From contig CAMFII010000012.1 in assembly GCA_945952585.1 (NCBI GenBank), positions 1 to 64,000 on the forward strand: a stretch of 64,000 nucleotides of DNA. Direction: 5' to 3'. This document shows, one piece after another, positions 9,244 through 16,937 of this stretch. Position 1 is the stretch's first letter. Every line of letters starts with the position of its first letter. Under the pieces are notes generated by a model. That model saw only the letters and a list, made by a program, of their open reading frames with translations, ran no database searches and had not been told where the DNA came from. The position numbers were made by a program, and so were the translations under genes. Source of the stretch: an uncultured Rhodobacter sp. Lineage in GTDB: Bacteria; Pseudomonadota; Alphaproteobacteria; Rhodobacterales; Rhodobacteraceae.

Positions 9244-9255
9244 CGGCGGGGCCTT

Positions 9256-10005
9256 TCAGTTGATGAGCGTGGGCTTGGTCGTATGCGTGACGTTCGAGGG
9301 CATGACCCCCAGACGGCGCGCGAGTTCGGTATAGACATCGGCCAGTTCGGCCGGCGGCGCGTCGGGACGTTCGACCTGGCGCATGTCCCACAGGCGGCAG
9401 CTGTCGGGGCTGATCTCATCGGCGACGATCAGGCGCATGAAGTCGCCTTCCCAGATCCGGCCGATCTCGATGCGGAAATCGGCAAGGCGGATGCCGACGC
9501 CCATCATCACGCCCGAGAGGAAATCGTTCACCCGCAGGGCCAGCGCCACCATGTCGTCAAGGTCCTGCTGGCTGGCCCAGCCGAAGGCGATGATGTGCTC
9601 TTCCGCGACCATCGGGTTCGCGAGCTTGTCGTCCTTGTAGTAGTATTCGACGATCGGGCGCGGCAGCGGCGTGCCTTCGGGAATGCCCAGACGCTCCGAG
9701 ATCGGGCCAGCGGCAAAGTTGCGCACCACGACCTCGATCGGGATGATCTCGGCCATGCGCACCAGCTGCTCGCGCATGTTCAGCCGCCGGATGAAATGCG
9801 TCGGCACCCCGATCGAGTTCAGCCCGGACATGAAGAATTCCGACAGGCGGTTGTTCAGGACGCCCTTGCCCTCGACCCCGGAATTGTCCTGGGGGGTGAC
9901 AACAGCCACGCCGTCATCCTTGAAATACTGCACCAGCGTGCCCGGCTCCGGGCCTTCGTAGAGGATCTTCGCCTTGCCTTCGTAGATCTTCTTGCGGCGT
10001 GCCAT
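9256..10005 (-). CDS. purC: SAICAR synthase
   Basis: Phosphoribosylaminoimidazole-succinocarboxamide synthase (249 aa), the ATP-dependent ligase joining CAIR and aspartate in purine synthesis. [15 protein letters not shown] at the N-terminus and [10 protein letters not shown] in the middle are PurC signatures, and [12 protein letters not shown] with [12 protein letters not shown] marks the ATP and substrate site. Start at 10005 has GGAGAG just upstream. It is the first gene of purC-purS, with a good promoter at 10108-10136, and is divergent from the ATPase zeta-subunit gene. Confidence 0.96.
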   Translation of the reverse strand: MARRKKIYEGKAKILYEGPEPGTLVQYFKDDGVAVVTPQDNSGVEGKGVLNNRLSEFFMSGLNSIGVPTHFIRRLNMREQLVRMAEIIPIEVVVRNFAAGPISERLGIPEGTPLPRPIVEYYYKDDKLANPMVAEEHIIAFGWASQQDLDDMVALALRVNDFLSGVMMGVGIRLADFRIEIGRIWEGDFMRLIVADEISPDSCRLWDMRQVERPDAPPAELADVYTELARRLGVMPSNVTHTTKPTLIN

Positions 10006-10107
10006 GAACTCTCCGATCGGCGGCCGCGGCCAAGCCTGGCCGCACTGGACTCAAAGGGAACAGGGGCCGGGGCCGACCGGCCCCGCCCCTCTCCGAAAGA
10101 TGGGCAG

Positions 10108-10136
10108 CCTATACGGCAAGCTGCCGCGCCTCGCAA
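10108..10136 (-). promoter_or_regulatory. Sigma70-type promoter for purC-purS
   Basis: Reading leftward: TTGCGA (10136-10131), 17-nt spacer, TATAGG (10113-10108), about 100 nt before the purC ATG. No recognisable purine riboswitch follows it. Confidence 0.55.
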
Positions 10137-10149
10137 GGCTGCGCGGGCC

Positions 10150-10178
10150 TTGCGGTCTGCCCTGCCAGCGGGCATATG
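10150..10178 (+). promoter_or_regulatory. Sigma70-type promoter for the DUF1476 gene
   Basis: TTGCGG (10150-10155), 17-nt spacer, CATATG (10173-10178), 32 nt before the ATG at 10211. Its -35 lies only 13 nt from the -35 of the outward-facing purC promoter. Confidence 0.55.
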
Positions 10179-10210
10179 AGGCGGTAACCATGCAACGCGA
10201 GGGATCTGCC

Positions 10211-10525
10211 ATGACCACCTTTGACGACCGCGAGCGGGGCTTCGAGTCGAAGTTCGTTCTGGATTCGGAACAGCAGTTCCGCGCCGAAGCCCGGCGCAAC
10301 CACCTGCTGGGCGTCTGGGCCGGCAACCTGCTCGGCAAATCCGGTCAGGAACTTGAAGATTACGCGATGGACCTCGTCAAGCTCGAGGTCAAGGCGCCCG
10401 GGACCGAGGACATCGTGAACCGCGTTGCCGGCGACCTGGCCGGAAAAGTCACCCCCGATGAAGTGCGCTCGCGCCTCGGGGATTTCATGCGGATCGCGAA
10501 AAGCCAGATCCAGAACGACATCTGA
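10211..10525 (+). CDS. DUF1476 protein, F1-ATPase zeta-subunit type inhibitor
   Basis: 104-aa four-helix protein of the DUF1476 family, which in Paracoccus is the zeta subunit that binds F1 and blocks rotation in the hydrolysis direction. MTTFDDRERGFESKF at the N-terminus is the inhibitory, partly disordered segment described for zeta. The four-helix domain follows from NHLLGVWAG onward. Start at 10211 is set by GAGGG about 7 nt upstream; an in-frame ATG at 10190 lacks one. It is monocistronic, between a clear promoter and a strong terminator. The family assignment is firm; the inhibitory role is inferred from homologues. Confidence 0.88.
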   Translation: MTTFDDRERGFESKFVLDSEQQFRAEARRNHLLGVWAGNLLGKSGQELEDYAMDLVKLEVKAPGTEDIVNRVAGDLAGKVTPDEVRSRLGDFMRIAKSQIQNDI

Positions 10526-10561
10526 CGGCCCGGCAACCGGCACCTGAGCCGAACCCACAAG

Positions 10562-10587
10562 AGGGCCGTTCCCGCAGGAGCGGCCCT
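10562..10587 (+). terminator. Rho-independent terminator after the zeta-subunit gene
   Basis: Near-perfect 11-bp hairpin, AGGGCCGTTCC / GGAGCGGCCCT with one G-U pair and a CGCA loop, followed by TTCGCTTT, 36 nt beyond the stop codon. Confidence 0.85.
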
Positions 10588-10734
10588 TTCGCTTTGAACC
10601 GTCTCGCGAATGCGCGGGTCCGGGGGGCCGGTGCAAGATGATGATGAATAGAATTGGCTTTGCCTGCCCCCCTCGGCGTGGCAGAGCTTCTTTCCAAGGG
10701 CCGGACTGACCGGCCGATCGTCAGGAACTCTCTC

Positions 10735-11748
10735 ATGACCGACGCACTTTCCCGGCTTCTTTCCACTCGCGACTGGCTGATGGCCGATGGCGCGACCGGC
10801 ACCAACCTGTTCAACATGGGCCTCGCCTCCGGCGAACCGCCCGAGATGTGGAACATCCAGCACCCGGACCGCATCCGGGCGCTTTATGCCAGCGCGGTCG
10901 AGGCCGGTTCGGACATCTTCCTGACCAACTCCTTCGGTGGCAACGCGAGCCGGCTGAAGTTGCATGGCGCTCAAGGGCAGGTGCGCGAGTTGAACCGCAT
11001 CGCCGCCGCGATCGGCCGCGACGTCGCGGATTCGGCGGGCCGCCCCGTGGTCGTCGCGGGATCGGTTGGACCGACCGGGGAAATCTTCGAACCCATGGGC
11101 ACGATGACCCACGCCACCGCAGTCGAGATCTTCCACGAACAGGCCGAAGGGCTGAAAGAGGGCGGCGCCGACGTCCTCTGGGTCGAGACGATCTCGGCCC
11201 CCGAGGAATTCCGTGCGGCGGCCGAGGCGGCGCAGCGCGCGAACATGCCCTGGTGCGGCACGATGAGCTTCGACACCGCCGGCCGGACGATGATGGGCGT
11301 GACCTCGGCCCGGTTCGCCGATCTCGTCGAGAAGCTGCCAAACCCGCCGATCGCCTTTGGGGCAAACTGCGGCGTGGGCGCGGCCGACCTCTTGCGCACG
11401 GTCCTGGGCTTCGTCGCCCATGGGACCGAACGCCCGATCATCGCCAAGGGCAATGCCGGGATCCCGAAATACCACGACGGCCACATCCATTACGACGGCA
11501 CGCCCGAGCTGATGGCGGAATATGCCGTCCTGGCCCGCGACGCCGGAGTGCGGGTCATCGGCGGCTGCTGCGGCACGATGCCCGAACATCTGAAGGCGAT
11601 GCACGAGGCGCTGGTCACCCGCCCGAAAGGCCCCCGCCCCTCGCTCGAGACAATTGCAGCGGCGCTTGGCGGGTTTTCCTCGGCGTCTGACGGGACCGGC
11701 GACACCTCGGGCGAGCCAAGGCGCGAACGGCGCGGCCGCAGGGGCTGA
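10735..11748 (+). CDS. bmt: Homocysteine S-methyltransferase module (split methionine synthase)
   Basis: Zn-thiol methyltransferase (337 aa) of the homocysteine S-methyltransferase family. LMADGATGTNLF opens the barrel. The Zn-binding cysteines are seen in AFGANCGVG (near residue 210) and VIGGCCGTMPEH (near 280). It is often annotated as betaine-homocysteine methyltransferase. In Rhodobacterales, however, a protein of this kind works with a free corrinoid protein and a separate methyl-THF module as a split MetH, and the corrinoid gene is 1.3 kb downstream. I favour that role. A basic, Arg-rich tail of about 15 residues ends the protein. Start at 10735 has AGGA upstream and a hairpin (10699-10715) in the leader. 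Confidence 0.85.
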   Translation: MTDALSRLLSTRDWLMADGATGTNLFNMGLASGEPPEMWNIQHPDRIRALYASAVEAGSDIFLTNSFGGNASRLKLHGAQGQVRELNRIAAAIGRDVADSAGRPVVVAGSVGPTGEIFEPMGTMTHATAVEIFHEQAEGLKEGGADVLWVETISAPEEFRAAAEAAQRANMPWCGTMSFDTAGRTMMGVTSARFADLVEKLPNPPIAFGANCGVGAADLLRTVLGFVAHGTERPIIAKGNAGIPKYHDGHIHYDGTPELMAEYAVLARDAGVRVIGGCCGTMPEHLKAMHEALVTRPKGPRPSLETIAAALGGFSSASDGTGDTSGEPRRERRGRRG

Positions 11749-11778
11749 CACCGCCACGGCGCAGCGCAGGGAACGGGC

Positions 11779-11800
11779 CAAAATCCTTCGAAGGATTTTG
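11779..11800. terminator. Bidirectional palindromic terminator
   Basis: Uninterrupted 22-nt palindrome centred on TTCGAA, with CAAAATCC on one arm and GGATTTTG on the other. It lies between the convergent methyltransferase and radical SAM genes and can serve both transcripts. Confidence 0.65.
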
Positions 11801-11812
11801 CCAGCGCTCAGA

Positions 11813-12901
11813 TCAGAAGAGGCTCAGCTGATCCCCGGGCTTCGGCGGCGGGCGAAACAGGTCGGTTCGCATGGGCGGCAGCTCGCGGTCGAGGCCCAGC
11901 CGCTTCACCGCGATTTCGAACCGACGCGCAATCAGGTTCGACCACAGCCCCTCGCCGCGCATCCGCTTGCCCCAGGCAGGATCGTAGTCCTTGCCGCCAT
12001 GGGTTTCGCGAACCCGGGCGAGCACCTTGGCGGCACGCGGCGCCGGCAGGCGCGCCTCAAGCCATTCCTTGAACAGCGGCGCCACCTCGCCGGGCAGGCG
12101 CAGCATGATCCAGCTCGCCACGACCGCGCCGGCCTCCTTCGCAGCTTCTAGAAGCGGGTCGATCTCGGGGTCGGTCAGGCCCGGCACGACAGGCGCCATC
12201 ATCACCCGCACCGGGATCCCCGCAGCCGACAATCGCCGGATCGTCTCCAGCCGCCGGGCGGGCAGTGGCGCGCGCGGCTCCATCCGCCGCGACAGGTCGG
12301 GATCGAGGGTGGTGACGGATATGCCCACCCGAACCAGTCCCTCGGCTGCCATCGGCCCCAGCAGGTCGAGGTCGCGCTCGATCATCGTGCCCTTGGTCAC
12401 GATTCCCACCGGATGGTGATGGGCGGCAAGCACCTCGAGCACCTCGCGCATCACCCGGTATTCGGCTTCGATCGGCTGGTAGGGGTCGGTATTCGTGCCA
12501 AGCGCGACGGTCGCCACCTTGTACTTGCGCGCCGCCAGTTCCTGCGCCAGGACCGCGCCGATCCCTGGCCGTGCGATCAGTCGCGTCTCGAAGTCGAGAC
12601 CGGGCGACAGGTTGAGGAAGGCGTGGGACGGCCGGGCGAAACAGTAGATGCAGCCATGCTCGCAGCCGCGATAGGGATTGACCGAGCGGTCGAAGGGCAG
12701 ATCGGGCGAGCGGTTGTAGCTCAGCGCCGAGCGCGGCTCCTCAAGCCGGACCTCGGTTTTGACCAGCCTGTCGGTCTCGGCGATGTCCCAGCCGTCATCG
12801 ACCGCCTCGCGGTCATGCGTCTCAAACCGGCCGGTGCGGTTCGATTCCGCGCCCCGCGCCCGAAGCCGTTGTCCCGGAAGAAGTCCTTCGCCCTGTGTCA
12901 T
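11813..12901 (-). CDS. PA0069-family radical SAM protein, SOS-controlled
   Basis: Radical SAM protein (362 aa) of the PA0069 family, distantly related to spore photoproduct lyase and of unknown reaction. The cluster motif CEHGCIYC (CxxxCxxC) follows NPYRG near residue 75, with GTNTDPYQPIE and an SVTTLD strand typical of the family. The C-terminus ends GDQLSLF. Start at 12901 lacks a Shine-Dalgarno. A LexA-type direct repeat lies 14 nt upstream, and the spacing suggests a leaderless SOS-induced transcript. It lies antisense between the methyltransferase and corrinoid modules of the split methionine synthase. A DNA-repair role is plausible by regulation but unproven. Confidence 0.85.
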   Translation of the reverse strand: MTQGEGLLPGQRLRARGAESNRTGRFETHDREAVDDGWDIAETDRLVKTEVRLEEPRSALSYNRSPDLPFDRSVNPYRGCEHGCIYCFARPSHAFLNLSPGLDFETRLIARPGIGAVLAQELAARKYKVATVALGTNTDPYQPIEAEYRVMREVLEVLAAHHHPVGIVTKGTMIERDLDLLGPMAAEGLVRVGISVTTLDPDLSRRMEPRAPLPARRLETIRRLSAAGIPVRVMMAPVVPGLTDPEIDPLLEAAKEAGAVVASWIMLRLPGEVAPLFKEWLEARLPAPRAAKVLARVRETHGGKDYDPAWGKRMRGEGLWSNLIARRFEIAVKRLGLDRELPPMRTDLFRPPPKPGDQLSLF

Positions 12902-12908
12902 GGGGACC

Positions 12909-12937
12909 GATATAGAACATTTAGTGAACATTTGCCA
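12909..12937 (-). promoter_or_regulatory. LexA (SOS) box inside a promoter for the radical SAM gene
   Basis: Direct repeat GAAC-N7-GAAC on the plus strand (12915-12918 and 12926-12929), i.e. GTTC-N7-GTTC toward the gene, the alphaproteobacterial LexA operator. It fills the 17-nt spacer between TGGCAA (12937-12932) and TATATC (12914-12909). The predicted start point falls at or beside the ATG at 12901. Confidence 0.8.
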
Positions 12938-13082
12938 GTCCGCTTCCGGCGTCACCCCTGCCCCGCCCTCGGCCTGTCGGCTTTTGCTTGGCCCATGTCG
13001 CAATCCGGAAAGTCGTGCTTGCCCTTTGGTCGCATTCAGGCAGCATGGCCCGATAGGGGCGCGCGAGCAGACGAGGGCAGTC

Positions 13083-13781
13083 ATGGCCGACGAAGAAGAC
13101 ATCATCCTTTCCGAGCTTTCCGACGACGAACTCGTCCTGCAGATGCACGACGACCTTTATGACGGTCTGAAGGAAGAGATCGAGGAAGGCGTCAACATCC
13201 TGCTCGAACGCGGATGGGCGCCCTATGACGTGCTCACCAAGGCGCTGGTCGCCGGCATGACCATCGTCGGCGCCGACTTCCGAGACGGGATCCTGTTCGT
13301 GCCGGAAGTGCTTCTGGCCGCCAACGCGATGAAGGCCGGCATGGCGATCCTGAAGCCGCTCCTGGCCGAAACCGGCGCACCACGCATGGGCAAGATGGTG
13401 ATCGGCACCGTCAAGGGCGACATCCACGACATCGGCAAGAACCTTGTCGCGATGATGATGGAAGGCGCCGGCTTCGAGGTTCTGGACCTCGGCATCAACA
13501 ACTCGGTCGAGAAGTATCTCGAGGCGCTGGAAAAAGAGCAGCCCGACATCCTCGGCATGTCCGCCCTGCTGACGACCACGATGCCCTACATGAAGGTCGT
13601 GATCGACACGATGAAGGAAAAGGGCCTGCGCGACGATTACATCGTTCTGGTGGGCGGCGCTCCGCTGAACGAGGAATTTGGCAAGGCAATCGGCGCCGAC
13701 GCCTACTGCCGCGACGCCGCCGTGGCGGTCGAGACGGCCAAGCAGTTCGTGGCCCGCAAGCACAACCAGATGAACGGCTGA
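13083..13781 (+). CDS. Corrinoid (B12-binding) protein of split methionine synthase
   Basis: Cobalamin carrier (232 aa) with the two modules of MtbC/MttC and MetH-type proteins. A four-helix cap domain covers about residues 10-95. A Rossmann-like B12 domain contains DIHDIGKNL (near residue 120), whose His replaces the lower axial cobalt ligand; GMSALLTTTMPYM and VLVGGAPLNEEF complete the binding site. It should shuttle a methyl group to the homocysteine methyltransferase encoded upstream. In Phaeobacter such a stand-alone protein is part of a three-piece methionine synthase. Start at 13083 has GAGGG upstream. A strong terminator follows at 13808. Confidence 0.92.
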   Translation: MADEEDIILSELSDDELVLQMHDDLYDGLKEEIEEGVNILLERGWAPYDVLTKALVAGMTIVGADFRDGILFVPEVLLAANAMKAGMAILKPLLAETGAPRMGKMVIGTVKGDIHDIGKNLVAMMMEGAGFEVLDLGINNSVEKYLEALEKEQPDILGMSALLTTTMPYMKVVIDTMKEKGLRDDYIVLVGGAPLNEEFGKAIGADAYCRDAAVAVETAKQFVARKHNQMNG

Positions 13782-13807
13782 CAGGGTCCCGGGCCCTGCT
13801 AGCTACA

Positions 13808-13832
13808 AAGCCCCGGGCATCGTCCGGGGCTT
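13808..13832 (+). terminator. Rho-independent terminator after the corrinoid protein gene
   Basis: 9-bp perfect stem AAGCCCCGG / CCGGGGCTT with a 7-nt loop, followed by TTTTGCTTT. Confidence 0.88.
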
Positions 13833-13900
13833 TTGCTTTCCGCACCGCTCCCTTGCCAGCGATGCAGCGCGCCCCCATCTGGACGAGGAAAGGTCAAGAC

Positions 13901-14056
13901 ATGCCGCCCCGGACCTATGCCCTCCTTCTGACCGCCGTCCTTCTGGCCGCGGCCGCGACCATTTTCGTGGCGCAGGCGCTGTCGCTGCCTTGGGCCGTCC
14001 TGTCCCTTCTTGCGATTGCCGCGGCCGTTGCCCTGCGGCTGAGGCCACGGGCATGA
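13901..14056 (+). CDS. Small two-helix membrane protein upstream of DUF1638
   Basis: 51-aa peptide made almost entirely of two hydrophobic segments (YALLLTAVLLAAAATIFVA and AVLSLLAIAAAVALRL), ending in a short Arg-rich tail. It is predicted to sit in the inner membrane as a hairpin. An AAAGG element lies about 6 nt before the ATG. Its stop overlaps the DUF1638 start as ATGA, so the two are translationally coupled. I do not recognise the family, and it is short enough to be missed by default gene callers. Conservation in relatives would be needed to be sure it is a gene. Confidence 0.6.
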   Translation: MPPRTYALLLTAVLLAAAATIFVAQALSLPWAVLSLLAIAAAVALRLRPRA

Positions 14057-14733
14057 CTTCCCCCCTTCCCGATGACAGCGTCCTTGCCGAACGGGGGCTG
14101 CCGCCCGAGGCGGCCGGTCGCGTGCTGCTGATCGCCTGCGGGGCGCTGGCGCATGAAATCCTCGCGCTGAAACGCAGGAACGGCTGGGATCATCTTGATC
14201 TGCAATGCCTTCCCGCGAATCTGCATCTCTGGCCGGATCGCATCCCCGATGCGGTCGAGGCGGCGGTGACCGAGCATCGCGACCACTATGAGTCGATCTT
14301 CATCGTCTACGCCGATTGCGGAACCGGCGGGCTGTTGCAGGCCCGGTGCGAGGCGCTAGGGGTCGAGATGGTCGAGGGCCCGCATTGCTATGCCTTCTTC
14401 GAAGGTGTGGCGGCGTTTCTCGACCGGGCGGAGACCGAATTCGACGCCTTCTACCTGACCGATTTCCTTGTCCGGCAGTTCGATGCCTTCGTCTGGCGGC
14501 CGATGGGCCTCGACCGGCATCCGCAATTGCGGGACATGCTGTTCGGCAACTATCGCAAGCTGGTCTACCAGGCGCAGCTCGACGACCCGGCGCTTGATGC
14601 GAAGGCCCGGGACTGCGCTGACCGTCTGGGATTGGCTTATGAGCGGCGCCTGACCGGCTATGGTGATCTGGAACCCGCCCTGGCAAAGGCCGCAAAGGGC
14701 GAATTTTCTGCGAAAATTCCCGGAGCGCGCTGA
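14053..14733 (+). CDS. DUF1638 domain protein linked to corrinoid metabolism
   Basis: 226-aa soluble protein of the DUF1638 family. Conserved features visible are LLIACGALAHEI near residue 33, LHLWPDRIP, and YADCGTGGLL with its Cys, then GPHCYAFFEG. The paired Cys/His motifs suggest a metal or cofactor site. DUF1638 genes tend to occur beside corrinoid-dependent methyltransferases, and here the corrinoid protein is the preceding gene unit, so a role in methionine synthase function or reactivation is a reasonable guess. It overlaps the small membrane-protein gene by ATGA and ends in a bidirectional terminator shared with sufE. Confidence 0.82.
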   Translation: MTSPLPDDSVLAERGLPPEAAGRVLLIACGALAHEILALKRRNGWDHLDLQCLPANLHLWPDRIPDAVEAAVTEHRDHYESIFIVYADCGTGGLLQARCEALGVEMVEGPHCYAFFEGVAAFLDRAETEFDAFYLTDFLVRQFDAFVWRPMGLDRHPQLRDMLFGNYRKLVYQAQLDDPALDAKARDCADRLGLAYERRLTGYGDLEPALAKAAKGEFSAKIPGAR

Positions 14734-14750
14734 TTTTTCGTAGAAAAATC
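14732..14750. terminator. Bidirectional terminator between DUF1638 and sufE
   Basis: Perfect 8-bp hairpin GATTTTTC / GAAAAATC with loop gta, A/T-rich on both sides, between convergent genes. A second perfect 8-bp hairpin of similar sequence (GAATTTTC / GAAAATTC, 14701-14719) sits just before it inside the DUF1638 coding end. Confidence 0.75.
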
Positions 14751-14752
14751 GA

Positions 14753-15178
14753 TCAGATCGCCGCTTCCGCCGCCGTGGCCCGGATACGCCCGACCATGGC
14801 CTTCAGCCCGTTCGACCGCTGCGACGACAAGTGCTGGTCAAGCCCCAGCCGCGCGAGTTCCGCCGACGCGTCGACGCGTCCGACCTCTTCCACAGTCAGC
14901 CCCGAATAAAGCGCGTGCAACACGGCGATCAGCCCGCGCACGATCATCGCATCGCTGTCCCCCTCGAAATCGAAACGCGCGCCGGGTCCCTGCCCGTCGA
15001 TCCGCGGCACGATCCAGACCTGGCTGGCGCAGCCCTGGACCTTGGTCGCCGGCACCCGCAGCGACTCGTCCAGCTCCGGCATCGCCCGGCCAAGTTCGAT
15101 CACATGACGGTAGCGATCCTCCCAGTCGTCGAGGAATTCGAAGGTGTCGGCGATCTCTTCAAAGGCGGGCGCGGCCAT
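14753..15178 (-). CDS. sufE: SufE-type cysteine desulfuration protein
   Basis: Sulfur-acceptor protein (141 aa) that takes persulfide sulfur from a SufS-type desulfurase for Fe-S cluster assembly. The catalytic Cys is in VQGCASQVW near residue 50. The helix and strand pattern, from FEFLDDWEDRYRHVIELGR to the YSGLTVEEV helix, is that of the SufE family, and the length is normal. No other suf genes are near. Start at 15178 (ATG, MAAPAFEEI) is the only sensible one. Confidence 0.93.
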   Translation of the reverse strand: MAAPAFEEIADTFEFLDDWEDRYRHVIELGRAMPELDESLRVPATKVQGCASQVWIVPRIDGQGPGARFDFEGDSDAMIVRGLIAVLHALYSGLTVEEVGRVDASAELARLGLDQHLSSQRSNGLKAMVGRIRATAAEAAI

Positions 15179-15296
15179 GTCGTGCTCCTGTGCAACGCCC
15201 TCGAGGTAAGCCTGCCGGGATCAAAGGTCCAGAGCGGCGGCGCTTTTCAAATCGTCCGGGCTGCGGTAACCGAGAGGAAACTGGAAGGATGTCCCG

Positions 15297-15752
15297 ATGA
15301 TCCGTGCCCGACTTGCCCCCCTTGCGCTGATCCTGGCTGTCGCGGCCTGCGGCTCGTCCCAGAAACACTGGTACAACCCGTTCAGCTGGTGGGGCAATTC
15401 GACGGAAGTTGCAGCGACGGGCGTAATGCCGACTGCGGCCGACGATCCGCGCCCGCTGGTGGCTCAGGTCACCTCGATGGCGGTCGAATCCACGACCGAG
15501 GGCGTGATCGTGCGGGCGACGGGCCTGCCGGCCACGCAGGGCTACTGGGACGGCGCCCTGCTGACCGACGGCCCGGTCGACGGCAAGATCACCTACCGCT
15601 TCGTATTGGTGCCGCCGCCCCAGCCCAATCGCGTCTCGACCGAACGGTCGCGCGAAGTCACGGTCGGGGCCTTCATCGGCAATATCGAACTGCAGGATGT
15701 GCGCGAAATCGTCGTCCAAGGCGCGAACAACGCCCGTTCGTCGCGGCGCTGA
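15297..15752 (+). CDS. Putative lipoprotein of unknown function
   Basis: 151-aa protein with a lipoprotein signal peptide: a basic N-terminus, hydrophobic core and lipobox LAVAAC, making Cys17 or so the acylated residue. Position +2 is Gly, so outer-membrane delivery is possible. The mature part has a short aromatic stretch (HWYNPFSWWGN) common in Rhodobacteraceae lipoproteins. A compact domain of about 90 residues follows, with strands such as YRFVLVPPP and VGAFIGNIELQ. GGAAGG precedes the ATG. It faces sufE divergently and is convergent with rnd. Function unknown. Confidence 0.8.
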   Translation: MIRARLAPLALILAVAACGSSQKHWYNPFSWWGNSTEVAATGVMPTAADDPRPLVAQVTSMAVESTTEGVIVRATGLPATQGYWDGALLTDGPVDGKITYRFVLVPPPQPNRVSTERSREVTVGAFIGNIELQDVREIVVQGANNARSSRR

Positions 15753-15779
15753 ACGGCTCCGGCCCGCAGAGGGCCGGGA

Positions 15780-16937
15780 TCAGATCTTGATGACCTTGAC
15801 GGCGCTGCCCTTGGCCGACAGCGCGATCTCGCCGCGGCAGAGCCGAAGCGCGTCGTCGCCAAACGCCTCGCGGCGCCAGCCCTTCAAGGCGTCCAGATCC
15901 CGCTCGCCCGCGGCGATAGCATCGAGGTCCGCGGCCGAGGCAATGAGCTTGGCAGCAACCCCCAATTCCTCGGATTTCGCCTTCAGAAGCACCCGCAGCA
16001 GGTCCGCCAGCGCCGGGTTGACCTGAAGCTGGTCGCGCTCCTGATCCGCTTTCGGCAGCTGGTCGTTCGGCATCTCCATGCCGGCCTTGACTGCCGCCAG
16101 GATACCGTCAGCGATGTCGCCGCGCCGCCCTTCCCGCAGGAGAAGCCGCGAGCGCCCGAGTTCCTCGTGGTTCGTCGGCCGGGTCGAGGCAAGCTCGAGC
16201 AGTGCATCATCCTTGAACACGCGGCTCCGGGGCACGTTGTGGCTTTGCGCGTAGTCCTCGCGGAAGCGGGCCAGTTCCTTGACGAGCGCCAGGAAACGGC
16301 CAGAGGTCGTGCGGGTCTTCACCCGCTCCCACGCCTCTTCGGGATGGACGGTGTAGGTCGCGGGATCGGTCAGGATCGCCAGTTCCTCTTCCACCCATTT
16401 CTGGCGACCGGTCTTGGCGATCTGCGCAGCGAGGAATTCGTAGATCACCCGCAGGTGGGTGACATCGGCCAGCGCATATTCCTTCTGCGCGTCGCTCAGG
16501 GGGCGGCGCGACCAGTCCGTAAAGCGCGAGGTCTTGTCCAGCGGCTCGCGGGCGATCTTCTTGACCAGCGTCTCGTAGCCCACCTGCTCGCCAAAGCCGC
16601 AGACCATTGCCGCGACCTGCGTGTCGAACAGCGGGTTGGGAAAGACGCGACCTTCGACGAAGAAGATTTCCAGATCCTGCCGGGCGGCATGGAAGACCTT
16701 GACCGTCGCCTCGTGGCGGAACAGGTCGTAGAGCGGCTCCAGCGACATGTCCTCGCCCTCGATCGGGTCGACGAGGACGGCTTCGCCGGTCTTGCCGGGA
16801 AGCGCCATCTGGATCAGGCAGAGCTTGGACCAATAGGTCCGCTCGCGCAGGAATTCCGTGTCGATGGTGACGTAGGGGCCGGACTTGGCTTCCGCGCAAA
16901 AGGCGGCAAGCGCGTCGGTCGTTGTTATGGTTCTCAT
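15780..16937 (-). CDS. rnd: Ribonuclease D
   Basis: 3'-5' exoribonuclease (385 aa) of the DEDD superfamily, acting in tRNA 3' maturation. Exo motifs are visible: VTIDTEFLRERTYW (DxE, near residue 25), VFHAARQDLEIFF, and the late LSDAQKEYALADVTHL with the Tyr and Asp of motif III. The HRDC-type helical C-terminal region follows. Start at 16937 is chosen because the exonuclease fold starts there. No good Shine-Dalgarno is seen, and an imperfect hairpin (16949-16982) occupies the leader. It lies between a convergent lipoprotein gene and purN. Confidence 0.93.
   Translation of the reverse strand: MRTITTTDALAAFCAEAKSGPYVTIDTEFLRERTYWSKLCLIQMALPGKTGEAVLVDPIEGEDMSLEPLYDLFRHEATVKVFHAARQDLEIFFVEGRVFPNPLFDTQVAAMVCGFGEQVGYETLVKKIAREPLDKTSRFTDWSRRPLSDAQKEYALADVTHLRVIYEFLAAQIAKTGRQKWVEEELAILTDPATYTVHPEEAWERVKTRTTSGRFLALVKELARFREDYAQSHNVPRSRVFKDDALLELASTRPTNHEELGRSRLLLREGRRGDIADGILAAVKAGMEMPNDQLPKADQERDQLQVNPALADLLRVLLKAKSEELGVAAKLIASAADLDAIAAGERDLDALKGWRREAFGDDALRLCRGEIALSAKGSAVKVIKI

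Noticed and set aside
10006-10107. Purine riboswitch in the purC leader
   Set aside because: No three-way junction with the TATA and loop-loop signatures; only GC-rich inverted runs.
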